DNA of 64,000 nt from Bryobacteraceae bacterium. GTDB taxonomy: Bacteria > Acidobacteriota > Terriglobia > Bryobacterales > Bryobacteraceae. This document shows positions 1 through 8,709 of this stretch, in pieces. The DNA is taken from contig JAHCHE010000005.1 of assembly GCA_026129905.1 (NCBI GenBank), forward strand, positions 1 through 64,000, read 5' to 3'. The notes under the pieces were generated by a model. The model searched no databases. It was not told where the DNA came from and was given only the letters and a program-made list of their open reading frames with translations. How positions within the stretch are numbered: position 1 is the first letter of the stretch; each line of letters begins with the position of its first letter. Made by a program: the position numbers and the translations under genes.

Positions 1-946
1 TTGCTCTTCGATCGCCTCCACCATCGGCTGCAGTTGCTCTTTATCGTTGGCCGCCTGCGTTACCAACTGCCCTACGATCAGCCCGAACTCCGGCTCCACC
101 GCCGCCTGCGCGTTGTAGGCCTGCACAAATCCGTCCGCGCCTTTCATGATGCGCGATTCCGGATCCGTGAAGTTGTACTGGTCTTTATCGGCCGGCTTCG
201 CCTTTTTCACCTCTTCGGCGCTCTTGTCGGCGGCGGCAGCCTTCTCCCGCGCCCGCTCCTCGACCGCCTTCTTAGCCTGCTTGATCCTGGCCAACCGCGT
301 CTCCCGGCGCCGCAACTCTTCCGGCAACTCGTCGCCACGCTTGTCTCCGTGCCGCCGGTCTTCTTCTTCGTCGGCGGCCTCGGCCTGCGCCAGCAACTCC
401 TTCACTTCCTCTCGCAGTTGCCGTTGCTTTTCCTTCATCCGCCCGTAGCTCATCGCCTTGTGCTTGCTGGCGTTGGCCTTCACCTTCGTCCCATCCAGCG
501 AAACCCGCCCCGGTTTCACCGCCCCGCTCTCCAACGCCATCTCCAGCACCTGCTCGAACAGCCCCTGGAGCGCCTCCACGTGCATCCTGCGGAAATCCGA
601 TATCGTCCGGAAATCCGGCTCGTTGCCCGCCGCCAAGATCTTGAACCCGAATGTCTTCCTGGATCCGCTTCTGGATCCTGCGCGAACTGAACACGCCCGT
701 GCAGTAGCCGTACACCAACAGCTTGGTCATCAGCAGCGGATCGTACGGCGGCTGCCCCCGCTTCTCGTCTCCGTAATGAGCGTGAATCGCCGACAGGTCC
801 AGTTGTTCCACCACATCACTGACGAAGTACACCAGATGGTCTTCCGGCAGCCATTCGCGCAAGCTTGGCGGCATCAGGAAGTCCTGATGGGGCAGGTACG
901 GGCGATAGCCTTTCGGCATAAAACTTATGTACCGATTCTGTTCCAT
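1..946 (-). pseudogene. IS1182-type transposase, frameshifted and cut by the window edge
   Basis: The N-terminal part (MEQNRYISFMPKGYRPYLPHQ, then DFLMPPSLREWLPEDHLVYF) is the standard opening of IS1182-family DDE transposases. A start at 946 or 919 is possible. Reading breaks near 646-650: after ...RIQEDI the frame passes into nonsense. Shifting by one base restores FKILAAGNEPDFRTI and then a long Lys/Glu-rich stretch with SLDGTKVKANASKHKAMSYG, typical of the family. The restored frame stays open to position 1, so the C-terminal catalytic part lies outside the window. The frameshift implies a dead copy, unless it is a programmed shift or a sequencing error. I did not find clear terminal inverted repeats. 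Confidence 0.85.
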
Positions 947-1000
947 GTGTTCCCTCGGTCTTGCGCAATTTCTCGGACGGACTCCTAGAAGTCGAGTAGC

Positions 1001-1082
1001 CGCGAACATACGCCGCTCGGATGTCCGTGGCTTGCGTTTGCGGAGTTATTAGATGTGGGAGGGCATAGTCCCGGACAGCAGT
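1001..1082 (-). pseudogene. Decayed fragment of an HHED-family hydrolase gene
   Basis: These ~82 bases align with 3677-3758 inside the intact hydrolase gene at 1727-4213, with long identical blocks (for example ATACGCCGCTCGGATGTCCG). The segment corresponds to the end of the N-terminal domain (GAMTLLQL...ATDIRAAYIRD). Relative to the intact gene it has substitutions and a one-base loss that shifts the frame. It sits between the IS1182 remnant and the IS66 remnant. I infer a once larger paralogue destroyed by insertion and deletion. Confidence 0.75.
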
Positions 1083-1115
1083 AGTTGATTAGCGGCTTCA
1101 GGTAGTTGATAAGCG
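1081..1115. repeat. 15-base direct repeat pair beside IS66 remnant
   Basis: GTAGTTGATTAGCGG at 1081-1095 is followed by GTAGTTGATAAGCGG at 1101-1115, one mismatch apart. The second copy runs into AAGCGGATTACGGGG. IS66-family ends usually begin GTAAGCG, so this may be the degraded terminal repeat of the adjacent IS66 remnant, partly duplicated. The assignment is tentative. Confidence 0.35.
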
Positions 1116-1149
1116 GATTACGGGGAGATGGTGAGCGGAGGAGGGAGCG

Positions 1150-1618
1150 CTAGGCGGAGGAGCGCATCGGCTGATTCTTCGAGCAGTGGGAAACCTTGCG
1201 GGCGATAACCAAGGATCCCAAGGCGCACCCGCTGCGGTTGTTGGTCGGCTCCACCAGATCCGGCGGATGCAAGAACAGCAGTAGCCGGCCGCGATCATGT
1301 TGAAGGCCGATGCCATCCAACCGGCGCTGATTGTCCGGGTCGGACAGAAACCGAGGTCGGAGATGGTGCGTGATTTGCCGCTCGATGCGGTGAGCATCGG
1401 CGGCAAAATCCGCCGCCTTGCCGTGGCGATAGTCGCGCCACACTTGGCGGGCTTGCTGCAACAGGTCCTCGAGCCTGCGCCCGAACGAACAACGCCTTTC
1501 CCTGGTTGGTTTCCAGCACCGCCTTAATGTTTTGCTTCACGTGATCCAGGCACTTCCGTTGCTGGACCGCGTCGGAAGCCTCGGCATCGTGGCTCTTGCC
1601 GCGATCATTGACCATCAC
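1150..1618 (-). pseudogene. IS66-family transposase remnant (C-terminal region)
   Basis: Two reading frames together give the C-terminal part of an IS66 TnpC transposase. The first, from about 1618, contains MVNDRGKSHDAEA followed by QQRKCLDHVKQNIKAVLETNQGKA. The second (1150-1461) contains FLSDPDNQRRLDGIG, DRGRLLLFLHPP and VEPTNNRSGCALGSLVIARK. The FLTDPDN, EPTNNRAERALR and VIARKVSHCSKN blocks are diagnostic of the family. The gene is frameshifted near 1460-1500, lacks its N-terminal half and is truncated at the C-terminus, so it is inactive. Confidence 0.85.
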
Positions 1619-1726
1619 GCCGCGGTAGTCGGCAGGATCAACTCGCGCACCTCTTTATTCCGGTATTGCCTCCGGATCTGATAAACGGGGCCGCGTGCCG
1701 CTTGCCGCTACGCTGGGCCCGAGCGC

Positions 1727-4213
1727 CTATTGCCCAAGCGCCTGTTCTATGATCCGATTGAGTTTTTCTAGGTAGAACCGGACTGCGCCCAGCTCGCCAC
1801 CCACTACGTCAACGGGTTCCACGAAATCCCGGCTCATCCACTGTTGCCCTTGCTGAAGTTTGTATCGCGCTGACGTGAAGCGCTCCCGCGCCCTTTCCTT
1901 GTTCTCGCCGACGTGCGCTTCGATGCCGGCATGGAAGTCCGCCAGGGCCCCAATCCAAGGCCCATATGCGTCAAGCGCCGCGGCAAGAAAATGCAAGTCC
2001 TCCACGGCGTCGGCGCGCGGACCGGCGGCGATCGCTTCCCGCACGAGCGCAGCTCCCTTCGCATTGAGTTCCGCCGCCAGGCTCCAGCGGCGGGACAGGC
2101 GACGGTGCAATTCCTGTGGCGCGATTGTGGCGCCTGCTACGCTGGCGGAAGCCTGACCTTTGGGGTCCCACGTAGCTGAATCTCTCGTTAAGTGAGCGTA
2201 GTGGAGCGGCATCGCGTATAGGCGATTCCACGTGTCGGGAAGATAGCTGAACCGGTTCGTGTATTGGTTCCACCCATCCGGTTTTTTGATTTCAATGTCC
2301 GGGAGCCAAGAGGATTCACGGTAGTATCGCGCCATGACAGGTCCGGCTTTCTCCCCGTAAAGGAGGTCGCACGCGCGCGCGTAAAGCTTGCCGGGACCGA
2401 AGATCTCGCTGAGCGTATTCCAGTGATGGATGTACCGGGCCCATGTTATCCAGGCATCGCTGCCGGTAATCGGGTCGTGGTAGAACCCCGTGGAACGCGC
2501 ATTCCAGCTATATTCGGCATTCACCAATTCCGCTGGAGCTGAGTAGAAGTTGCCACTGGTGTTGTAGACGGTGCGGGCGCCTTTAAACGCGACGTTCAGC
2601 GCCGGCGCGCCCGAAAGCGGATAATCACTGAACAGGCCGTCAGCTCCCGACGCATAGTACACGTAAAGCCCGAACGGCAACTCGGCGCGCTTAAACGCGC
2701 CGGCAAGCAATTCCGTCCACTTCTTGCCGCCATGTTTCTGCGGGAACATTTCCCGGAATCCGAGTTGAACGTTCGCCGCTTTTGGAAGTTGGACGGCGAT
2801 GTTCTGCCAAAGTTCGAGCACGCGCGCCCAGTCTTCCGAGTCGGGCGATTCCTCGGTCCATGCGGCGCGGCCCGCCATCCATGGATCGTCTGCGGAGTAG
2901 ACGGGCGAGATCAAAAGAATCTGGCAGTCCCGGGCGGCGTCGTAGCCGGATACCGAGTGCTTCACGCTGTTTACGGCATTTACCAGCGTTGAGTAGCCGT
3001 GAGCATAAGCGCCCGCGCCGCCATCCTGAGCCACAAAGTCCTCGTTCGGCCAACGCTCGCGGCAGCGCGGACAACGATCGGGCCAGACCTTCTCCGCCAG
3101 GGGCAGATTCGCGATGTCCTCATGATGAATATACAGCGCGCCAGGCTCCACCGCTTCCACAAACCTCCGCAGATCGTCGGCCTTCATTCTGTTCACCTCA
3201 TCGTTGCTCCGACATGTGCCGAGCACGGCGGGATCCATGCCATGCGTGTCGTAGCCGGCAAGGAATCCCATACACCGGTATAGGGCGCCATCAGGATAGC
3301 GGTGGCGGTTTTCGAAGACACGGCCCAGGTGCGATGTTTTACGCTGGCGTTCCTGCTCGCCGGTGCCAAGACCCTGGTACATGAGTCCATAGCCCGCTCC
3401 GTACCCGCCGAACACCAGGTGGATCCCACGGGCGCGGGCATAGCGGTTCAGCCGCCGCATCAGCATCGAATATCCTGAAAAGCGCGCTTCGTCTAGACCC
3501 CAGCCAAAGCCGTCCGCCAGGACCATGTTGATCTTAAACCGCAGCGCCTGGTCCAACTTCTGCTCGCATGTGCGCGCAAATGTCTCCAGGCCTTGGCCGC
3601 GGTCGAGCGCCCAGCGATTAATTTCCGCATTCAACAGCCAATGCGCGGCTTCGCGAAACTCGAAGTCGGGATAATCGCGAATATACGCCGCTCGGATGTC
3701 CGTGGCTTGCGGTCGCAGAGCTATTAGCTGCAAGAGGGTCATAGCCCCGAACAGCACTCCCTGCCCCGTTGCCCCGATAATCCACAGAGATTTGGGGTCG
3801 GGACTTGTAATCACGTATCCTTGCCCGTAATGGCTCGGATTGGTGAGCGTCTCCAGGTCAAGCAGATTCAGTGGAAGCGTAGCGCTCCCGTTGGAGTGGT
3901 CCCACAGGAAAATGGCCGGTGAATCATGCGAATCGGCCGTTGTCGTTATTCGCACCTTTAGCGTTGGGTCCGCCTGCGCAAATTCCCTCTGGAGGAATGT
4001 GACCGCGAGCTCCATCTTTCCGCGTACCGCGGCCGCAGGTCCTGGCACAATTTTCAGGACGCCGCCGCGATCGACGGAAAGTGTGTGCGGCAGGGGCTCG
4101 ATGTACTGTGGGGTGGGCAGGATCGGGAGCGTATGCGCCGCCGTCACAGTGGAAACGAACGCTGCGACGCAAGCGAAACGGAGTAATTGTCGCGTGCCTT
4201 GAGCCGAAACCAT
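1727..4213 (-). CDS. Secreted GH20-like 'HHED' glycoside hydrolase, copy 1
   Basis: 828 residues with a Sec-type leader (LLRFACVAAFVSTVTAAHT). The N-terminal domain opens with LPTPQYIEPLP and ends with VLFGAMTLLQL, the layout of the GH20/GH67-type N-terminal alpha/beta domain. IRDYPDFEFR then starts a probable TIM barrel: FKINMVLADGFGWG (strand 2), ARGIHLVFGGYGAGYG (strand 3), EPGALYIHHED (strand 4; H363-H364-E365-D366), a Cys pair in DRCPRCRERWP, LLISPVY, and NVQLGFREMFPQK. The E-D after strand 4 is where GH20 enzymes carry their catalytic D-E, but this position match is inference. It is the last gene of a seven-gene minus operon, 5 bases after the preceding stop. Four intact paralogues lie at 25219, 32676, 35030 and 37426. 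Substrate unknown. Confidence 0.75.
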   Translation of the reverse strand: MVSAQGTRQLLRFACVAAFVSTVTAAHTLPILPTPQYIEPLPHTLSVDRGGVLKIVPGPAAAVRGKMELAVTFLQREFAQADPTLKVRITTTADSHDSPAIFLWDHSNGSATLPLNLLDLETLTNPSHYGQGYVITSPDPKSLWIIGATGQGVLFGAMTLLQLIALRPQATDIRAAYIRDYPDFEFREAAHWLLNAEINRWALDRGQGLETFARTCEQKLDQALRFKINMVLADGFGWGLDEARFSGYSMLMRRLNRYARARGIHLVFGGYGAGYGLMYQGLGTGEQERQRKTSHLGRVFENRHRYPDGALYRCMGFLAGYDTHGMDPAVLGTCRSNDEVNRMKADDLRRFVEAVEPGALYIHHEDIANLPLAEKVWPDRCPRCRERWPNEDFVAQDGGAGAYAHGYSTLVNAVNSVKHSVSGYDAARDCQILLISPVYSADDPWMAGRAAWTEESPDSEDWARVLELWQNIAVQLPKAANVQLGFREMFPQKHGGKKWTELLAGAFKRAELPFGLYVYYASGADGLFSDYPLSGAPALNVAFKGARTVYNTSGNFYSAPAELVNAEYSWNARSTGFYHDPITGSDAWITWARYIHHWNTLSEIFGPGKLYARACDLLYGEKAGPVMARYYRESSWLPDIEIKKPDGWNQYTNRFSYLPDTWNRLYAMPLHYAHLTRDSATWDPKGQASASVAGATIAPQELHRRLSRRWSLAAELNAKGAALVREAIAAGPRADAVEDLHFLAAALDAYGPWIGALADFHAGIEAHVGENKERARERFTSARYKLQQGQQWMSRDFVEPVDVVGGELGAVRFYLEKLNRIIEQALGQ

Positions 4214-4218
4214 CGAAC

Positions 4219-6303
4219 TTACCTCAGATTCTCAGCAAGCCAGCGGGAAACCGGTTGCCACCACGCTTCAGACGAGGGTTGAAGCTGCAGACGATCAATG
4301 TTGAATCCGCGCCTGTAGAATTGTCGCGGCCAATCATAAGCCTGTCGAAACGTCTCTTCCTCACTTGGCGGAAAGTCTATGTACAAAGGCCGCGGCGCCG
4401 CTAGCGCTGATATTGCCGGCAAATCCATGTGGGCAAGGATTCGCGGCACATCCGAAAGCTCGCCCGAAGCGGGCTCAGTACGGTACGTTGGCGTGTCGAG
4501 GTGGACTGCGGCGGCGTGGATCCGCTCCGACAAAGCCGTCGCGAAAAGAGCGGCGCGTGAGAATGAACCCCGGGCAACGACCGCCACCTTGCGCGCTGGC
4601 CGTTCCGCCGAGAGCGTCTCAACAAGAGTGGTCACGTCGAACGCCCACATGCCCGGCCAGGGGCGTCCCATGAACCAAGCCCAATTGCTGGTGCGTCCTC
4701 CACCGGAGTAGATCTCTCCCGCCCCGCGGAGATCAACCACCGCAACGGACAAGCCGGCGTCAAGGAGAGCGGCAACCGCTGCGGGCGGCATGTCGGACTT
4801 GCCTGGCATCAGGACCAGCCCGCCCGCGTCGCTTGCGCGGGGACTTATCTCCACCAGCGGAAGCCGGATGCCGGGTTCGGTTTCGACGGTCGAGCGCCGG
4901 ATAAGCACGTCCCCGCGGCTCGTTGTTACCTGAACCGTCGTGCGAGCATGGGCAGGTCCAGTCTGAAACCCGAGCAGCCGCGTCAGTTCCTCTCGCATGT
5001 TTGTACTCAGCTCTTCCGCGGCCCTCCGTCCATCCGGGAGCGCAGGCGCCCGTGTTGCCTGTCCGAGCCACTCCGCATAAAGTTGGGCGAGCGTCTTGTT
5101 GTCTGGTGGCGCGCCGCAGGAGAGGTCCGGCAGCGGCTCTAGCAGGAAGGGCGCCTCCTTGGAATCGGGATTCTGCCGCCCCGACAGGCGCTTCTCGACA
5201 AACCCATACATGCGTTCCCTCTTGTCGCGCTGGTAGCCGTGACCGGTCTGCGACTCCCAGATCTCGAGGTTGGCCTCCGCGCCGTACAACCGATAGACTT
5301 GGCGGGCGATGCGGACCGCTTCCTGAGTCTGGTCGAACGGGAATTCCTCGGCGTCCGTGCCGCGCAGAGCGCCGATCACCAGCAAAGGACGTGGCGCCGC
5401 GAGCGCGAGGAGCGTAGAGATGTCCGCCACGGCGCGTATACCGGGCGGCCGCTGGTGCCAATCCCAGTTGCGGTCGTTGCGAATCCAGTAATCGAAGCTC
5501 GTAACCGAGCAGACCGGCGCGGCGAGGGCGACCCGCTCGTCCAGAGCGCTGATCCAATAGGTCGTATTGCCACCGCCGGACTCCCCGGTGAAGCCGATGC
5601 GCTCCGGGTCGACGTCGCCGCGCGTCAGCAGGTAGTCGACGGCCCGAATTCCATCCAGGATGTCCACGCCGGTGGGATTGAACGCGGTATAGGAGAAACC
5701 CCTCAGAGCGTGGTCGTTGCCGCCACCGTACGGCATCCCCCCGCAAGCGTCCGCGCCGGTGTTGCGTTCCCCCGTGCCGAGGTAATCGAACGTCAGCGCA
5801 ATGATGCCGCGCAAGGCCAGGTTGACGCACCGCGCCTGCACGCTTTCGCTGCCTTTCCCTTCGCAGTAAACATGGCCGGGGATGCTGACCATGGCCGGGG
5901 CGCGTGAGACGATCCGCTTCGGCACGTACACGAGGGCGCTTACCATCATGCCCGGATAGCTTTCGAACAGGATCTTCTCGATCGTGTAGGAATCACGCTC
6001 GATGCGCCCTTTGGCAACCCACCGCACCGGCGCGCGCTCGTCCAGGCGTTCCAATCCGACCAGTTTCAGGATGCGGGCGCGCAGCGGCCCTTTCCGCTCT
6101 TCCCATGCTCGTCTTGTGGACGGTAGCTCGATGGGAGGGAGATTCGCGTCCACGTAGCTGTACATCATCGAGCGCCGGTCTTCTTCGGAAAGGACCGGCT
6201 GCTTGAGGAAGTCCAGCCACGGCTGGGCGAACACCGGCTCCCCGCAAAGCGCGAGAAAGGCAGCCGAGAGGCAACGGGCAGCTATCGTCGCCGGTTTGTT
6301 CAT
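4219..6303 (-). CDS. Secreted tandem alpha/beta-hydrolase, acetyl-xylan-esterase-like
   Basis: 694 residues with signal peptide (AFLALCGEPVFAQ). The first half is an alpha/beta-hydrolase: oxyanion-side SIPGHVYCEG, nucleophile elbow FTGESGGGNT (S242) and a C-terminal TGHGYQ (H355), resembling Abhydrolase_7 / CE7-type acetyl esterases. A second hydrolase-like half follows (about 440-694: GGLVLMPGKSDMPP, VAVVDLRGAGE, AAPRPLYIDFPPS). Its elbow reads VARGSFSRAAL, so a clean GxSxG is missing and this half is probably non-catalytic. The ATG at 6303 overlaps the upstream TGA by 4 bases, implying translational coupling. Removing acetyl or other esters from a glycan is the likely role; the substrate is inferred only from context. 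Confidence 0.72.
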   Translation of the reverse strand: MNKPATIAARCLSAAFLALCGEPVFAQPWLDFLKQPVLSEEDRRSMMYSYVDANLPPIELPSTRRAWEERKGPLRARILKLVGLERLDERAPVRWVAKGRIERDSYTIEKILFESYPGMMVSALVYVPKRIVSRAPAMVSIPGHVYCEGKGSESVQARCVNLALRGIIALTFDYLGTGERNTGADACGGMPYGGGNDHALRGFSYTAFNPTGVDILDGIRAVDYLLTRGDVDPERIGFTGESGGGNTTYWISALDERVALAAPVCSVTSFDYWIRNDRNWDWHQRPPGIRAVADISTLLALAAPRPLLVIGALRGTDAEEFPFDQTQEAVRIARQVYRLYGAEANLEIWESQTGHGYQRDKRERMYGFVEKRLSGRQNPDSKEAPFLLEPLPDLSCGAPPDNKTLAQLYAEWLGQATRAPALPDGRRAAEELSTNMREELTRLLGFQTGPAHARTTVQVTTSRGDVLIRRSTVETEPGIRLPLVEISPRASDAGGLVLMPGKSDMPPAAVAALLDAGLSVAVVDLRGAGEIYSGGGRTSNWAWFMGRPWPGMWAFDVTTLVETLSAERPARKVAVVARGSFSRAALFATALSERIHAAAVHLDTPTYRTEPASGELSDVPRILAHMDLPAISALAAPRPLYIDFPPSEEETFRQAYDWPRQFYRRGFNIDRLQLQPSSEAWWQPVSRWLAENLR

Positions 6304-8699
6304 GCCGCCGGTTGCGGCTCCACGTCAAGGCCGTGGACGTGTTTGCGGACCATCAGCGTGGTTTCGCGCCGCAAGGATACGTCTCGCACGGGAAACGGGA
6401 GCGGCAGTTCAAGCGTTCCGCCATCCGCGGCTATCAGCGTCACGGAGTCACCCGAAACGCGCACCTCCTGCAACTTCGCGGGCCAGCGGAGCTTCACCCG
6501 TTCCGCGCTTCCGATCTCGACTCGCGGGCGGGCCGCTTCCACCAACCTGCGCCACAGGTATTCCAGGGATCCCGGCTCCACAACGGGTTCCGTAACGACA
6601 ACATCGTTCGCGTAGCGCCATTTCACGGCGTCGCGAGCCGGTTCGCCGGTCACGGCCGCGATGTAGCTCCGCAGCGCCTGGTGCACGAACTCATACGCGG
6701 TAATACCGCGATCGGGCGATGAGACGGGCCAGGAGCTGGCCCCGTGTACGCGCTCCATGGCCAGACTTTGGCGCAAGGCCAGGCGCGCGGCCAGCAACAG
6801 GCGGTTCAACGCGTCCGCTTGCGACAAGGCCAGCCGCACTCGTTCCGGCTTTGCGGGCGACGACGCAAGTTGCCGGTGGCGCAGGTAGAGATCCGTGAGG
6901 CATCCCCAAAGTTCCGCCGAATCCCGCAGCTTCTCCGACCATGCGCGCAGGCGCTCGAAGTCCAGCTCGGGCAGCGCGCCTTTCACCGCCAGCACGTCGG
7001 CCAGCGTCTGGTTCGCGGCTGCGAGGGCTTCCCGTTTTTCCCGCGCCGCGGCCGCGATCAGTTCGTCATCGGGCTCAAAGAAGGTTTCCGACAGCTTCCT
7101 CTTCGAAGGATCCCATTTGCTTAGCGCGCGGCTCCAAAGGCCCTCGTCGCTGAACGAGACGCCGGCAATCATGTTGTGGTAATTGATGAGCGTCTGGCCG
7201 AGACAGAAGAAAGTCTTCTGAGTGATCCACTCGGTTCTCTTCAGCGCCGGCGCCAGCTTTGGCGCAGCCGGTTCACCATAACGCTGCCGCGTCCACCGGT
7301 AGAGCGAATCGTCGAGATCGGTCTTCGGATCCCAGAGCAACTCGCCGACATACCAGGCGTTGAATTCGTTGGGATGCCCGAAGATCGGCCCGGGCTCCAT
7401 CGACGGAAACGGGAAGTCCACCCGCGCGACAATTCCCACGCATTTCTTCTCGACGGCATGGCCGATGCGCCGGCGAAAGTTGTCCGGAGTCAGCGCGGGA
7501 ACAAAGGTGCGGCCCTGCCACTCGACGTCGAGGCTCAGTTCCACCAGGTGCGGGTTGGGAAACGCCCCTATCAACGGTTCATCCGCGATCTCCGTCCCAT
7601 AGAAATCCAAGGGGCAATACTTCGACATGATCTGCGCCTGCGACGGCAAGCCGGCGTAGGCCTTGCGAATGGTCTCCAGTTCCGGGTGGCTATAGAGGTC
7701 ACGCTTCCATGAACTCTGGAAGGTCCGCAGGACAACCTGTTTGTTGAGGCGGGCGGCCACGGCGATCACCGGGTTCAGGACGGCCATCAGCCGGCCATGC
7801 TGCGACAGCCTCGAACAGCGCTCGCACCGGCAACCCTCATCCGTAATCAGGCTGAACTCGCCGGACTCATTAACCGATACGACTACGCCGTCTACGGAGG
7901 GACAGGCGGTGAAAAACTCGACGTACTTGTCACCGATGAACTGCGTCAGAAGATCGTTTGATAGACAGACGGGATAGCCGGTTCCGGCCGCCTGCGGATA
8001 GAGTTCCGTGAAGCCGGGCGGCAGGTGGAGCTCGTGACTCCAGACCATGAACTCCAGCAGGTTTCGCTTCGCGTCACGGGCCAGGTCTTCCACCAGTTCC
8101 AGACGCCGCTTCCGCTCCCCGGGAGGAAACAGCCGCGCGAGGTCGGGGTATTTTTTAAAGCTGATCACCCAGTCGATGTCCCAGCCGTCGGCGGGCCGCC
8201 CGTTGATCTCGATCCCATTCATCCCGTAATCGGCCGCGCGCCGGATAACGTCAGCTTTGATGTACGCAAAACGGTCCGCCAGGTGGATCCGTTCGTCCCA
8301 TGGAGCGCCAAAGGCGTGACTGACGGCGGTGGACCAGCGGCGCACTTTGAAATGCGGGGCGCGGCGCAGGGACAGACGCGCGGGCACAGCCTGCTTGTCC
8401 GTCACCGTCCGGCGCAACCAGGCGAGCGCATAGGCGAGACCGCGGTCGTCGCCCCGGACAGCGATCCCGTCCGGACCGGTGGCGACTTCCCATTCTTCGG
8501 GCGCGAAACCTTGAGTGAACTCGACGTTCAGTTGTTGCGATGCGCCGGGTGCGGGCAGGCGCCTGATGGCGTCGAGGAGGTCGTGCACGGCGACTTGGAC
8601 CCGCGGGTGCAGCGGCCGCGCGGATTTCAAGGTGACATCCGCGTCCGCCGCCGCGGACGAGGCGGCCGTAAGCCCCGTGAGAAAGGCTCTCCGGTTCAC
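6300..8699 (-). CDS. Tat-like exported GH67/GH20-like TIM-barrel hydrolase
   Basis: A GTG start at 8699 gives 799 residues beginning VNRRAFLTGLTAASSAAADA, a Tat-like leader with a single RR. An N-terminal alpha/beta domain ends GIAVRGDDRGLAYALAWLRR. A barrel follows: HFKVRRWSTAVSHAF, YGMNGIEINGR, LLEFMVWSHELHLPPGF, VDGVVVSVNESGEFSL, then the Cys cluster CRCERC, and SKYCPLDFYGTEI. This layout is that of GH67 alpha-glucuronidase-like and related proteins, but I do not recognise an exact family. It starts 11 bases after the preceding gene and overlaps the esterase-like gene by ATGA, so it is co-translated in the minus operon. Uronate or uronoside cleavage is a guess. Longer upstream starts exist, but they would overlap the previous gene and bury the leader. 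Confidence 0.65.
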   Translation of the reverse strand: MNRRAFLTGLTAASSAAADADVTLKSARPLHPRVQVAVHDLLDAIRRLPAPGASQQLNVEFTQGFAPEEWEVATGPDGIAVRGDDRGLAYALAWLRRTVTDKQAVPARLSLRRAPHFKVRRWSTAVSHAFGAPWDERIHLADRFAYIKADVIRRAADYGMNGIEINGRPADGWDIDWVISFKKYPDLARLFPPGERKRRLELVEDLARDAKRNLLEFMVWSHELHLPPGFTELYPQAAGTGYPVCLSNDLLTQFIGDKYVEFFTACPSVDGVVVSVNESGEFSLITDEGCRCERCSRLSQHGRLMAVLNPVIAVAARLNKQVVLRTFQSSWKRDLYSHPELETIRKAYAGLPSQAQIMSKYCPLDFYGTEIADEPLIGAFPNPHLVELSLDVEWQGRTFVPALTPDNFRRRIGHAVEKKCVGIVARVDFPFPSMEPGPIFGHPNEFNAWYVGELLWDPKTDLDDSLYRWTRQRYGEPAAPKLAPALKRTEWITQKTFFCLGQTLINYHNMIAGVSFSDEGLWSRALSKWDPSKRKLSETFFEPDDELIAAAAREKREALAAANQTLADVLAVKGALPELDFERLRAWSEKLRDSAELWGCLTDLYLRHRQLASSPAKPERVRLALSQADALNRLLLAARLALRQSLAMERVHGASSWPVSSPDRGITAYEFVHQALRSYIAAVTGEPARDAVKWRYANDVVVTEPVVEPGSLEYLWRRLVEAARPRVEIGSAERVKLRWPAKLQEVRVSGDSVTLIAADGGTLELPLPFPVRDVSLRRETTLMVRKHVHGLDVEPQPAA

Positions 8700-8709
8700 G
8701 CAGTCTCCA

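Noticed and set aside
1-690. Long plus-strand reading frame at the left edge
   Set aside because: It is the antisense of the transposase remnant; its protein is Leu/Arg-rich and has no family features.
4760-5830. 356-codon minus-strand frame inside the esterase-like gene
   Set aside because: Shadow of the real gene in another frame; low-complexity Arg/Gly composition typical of high-GC shadows.
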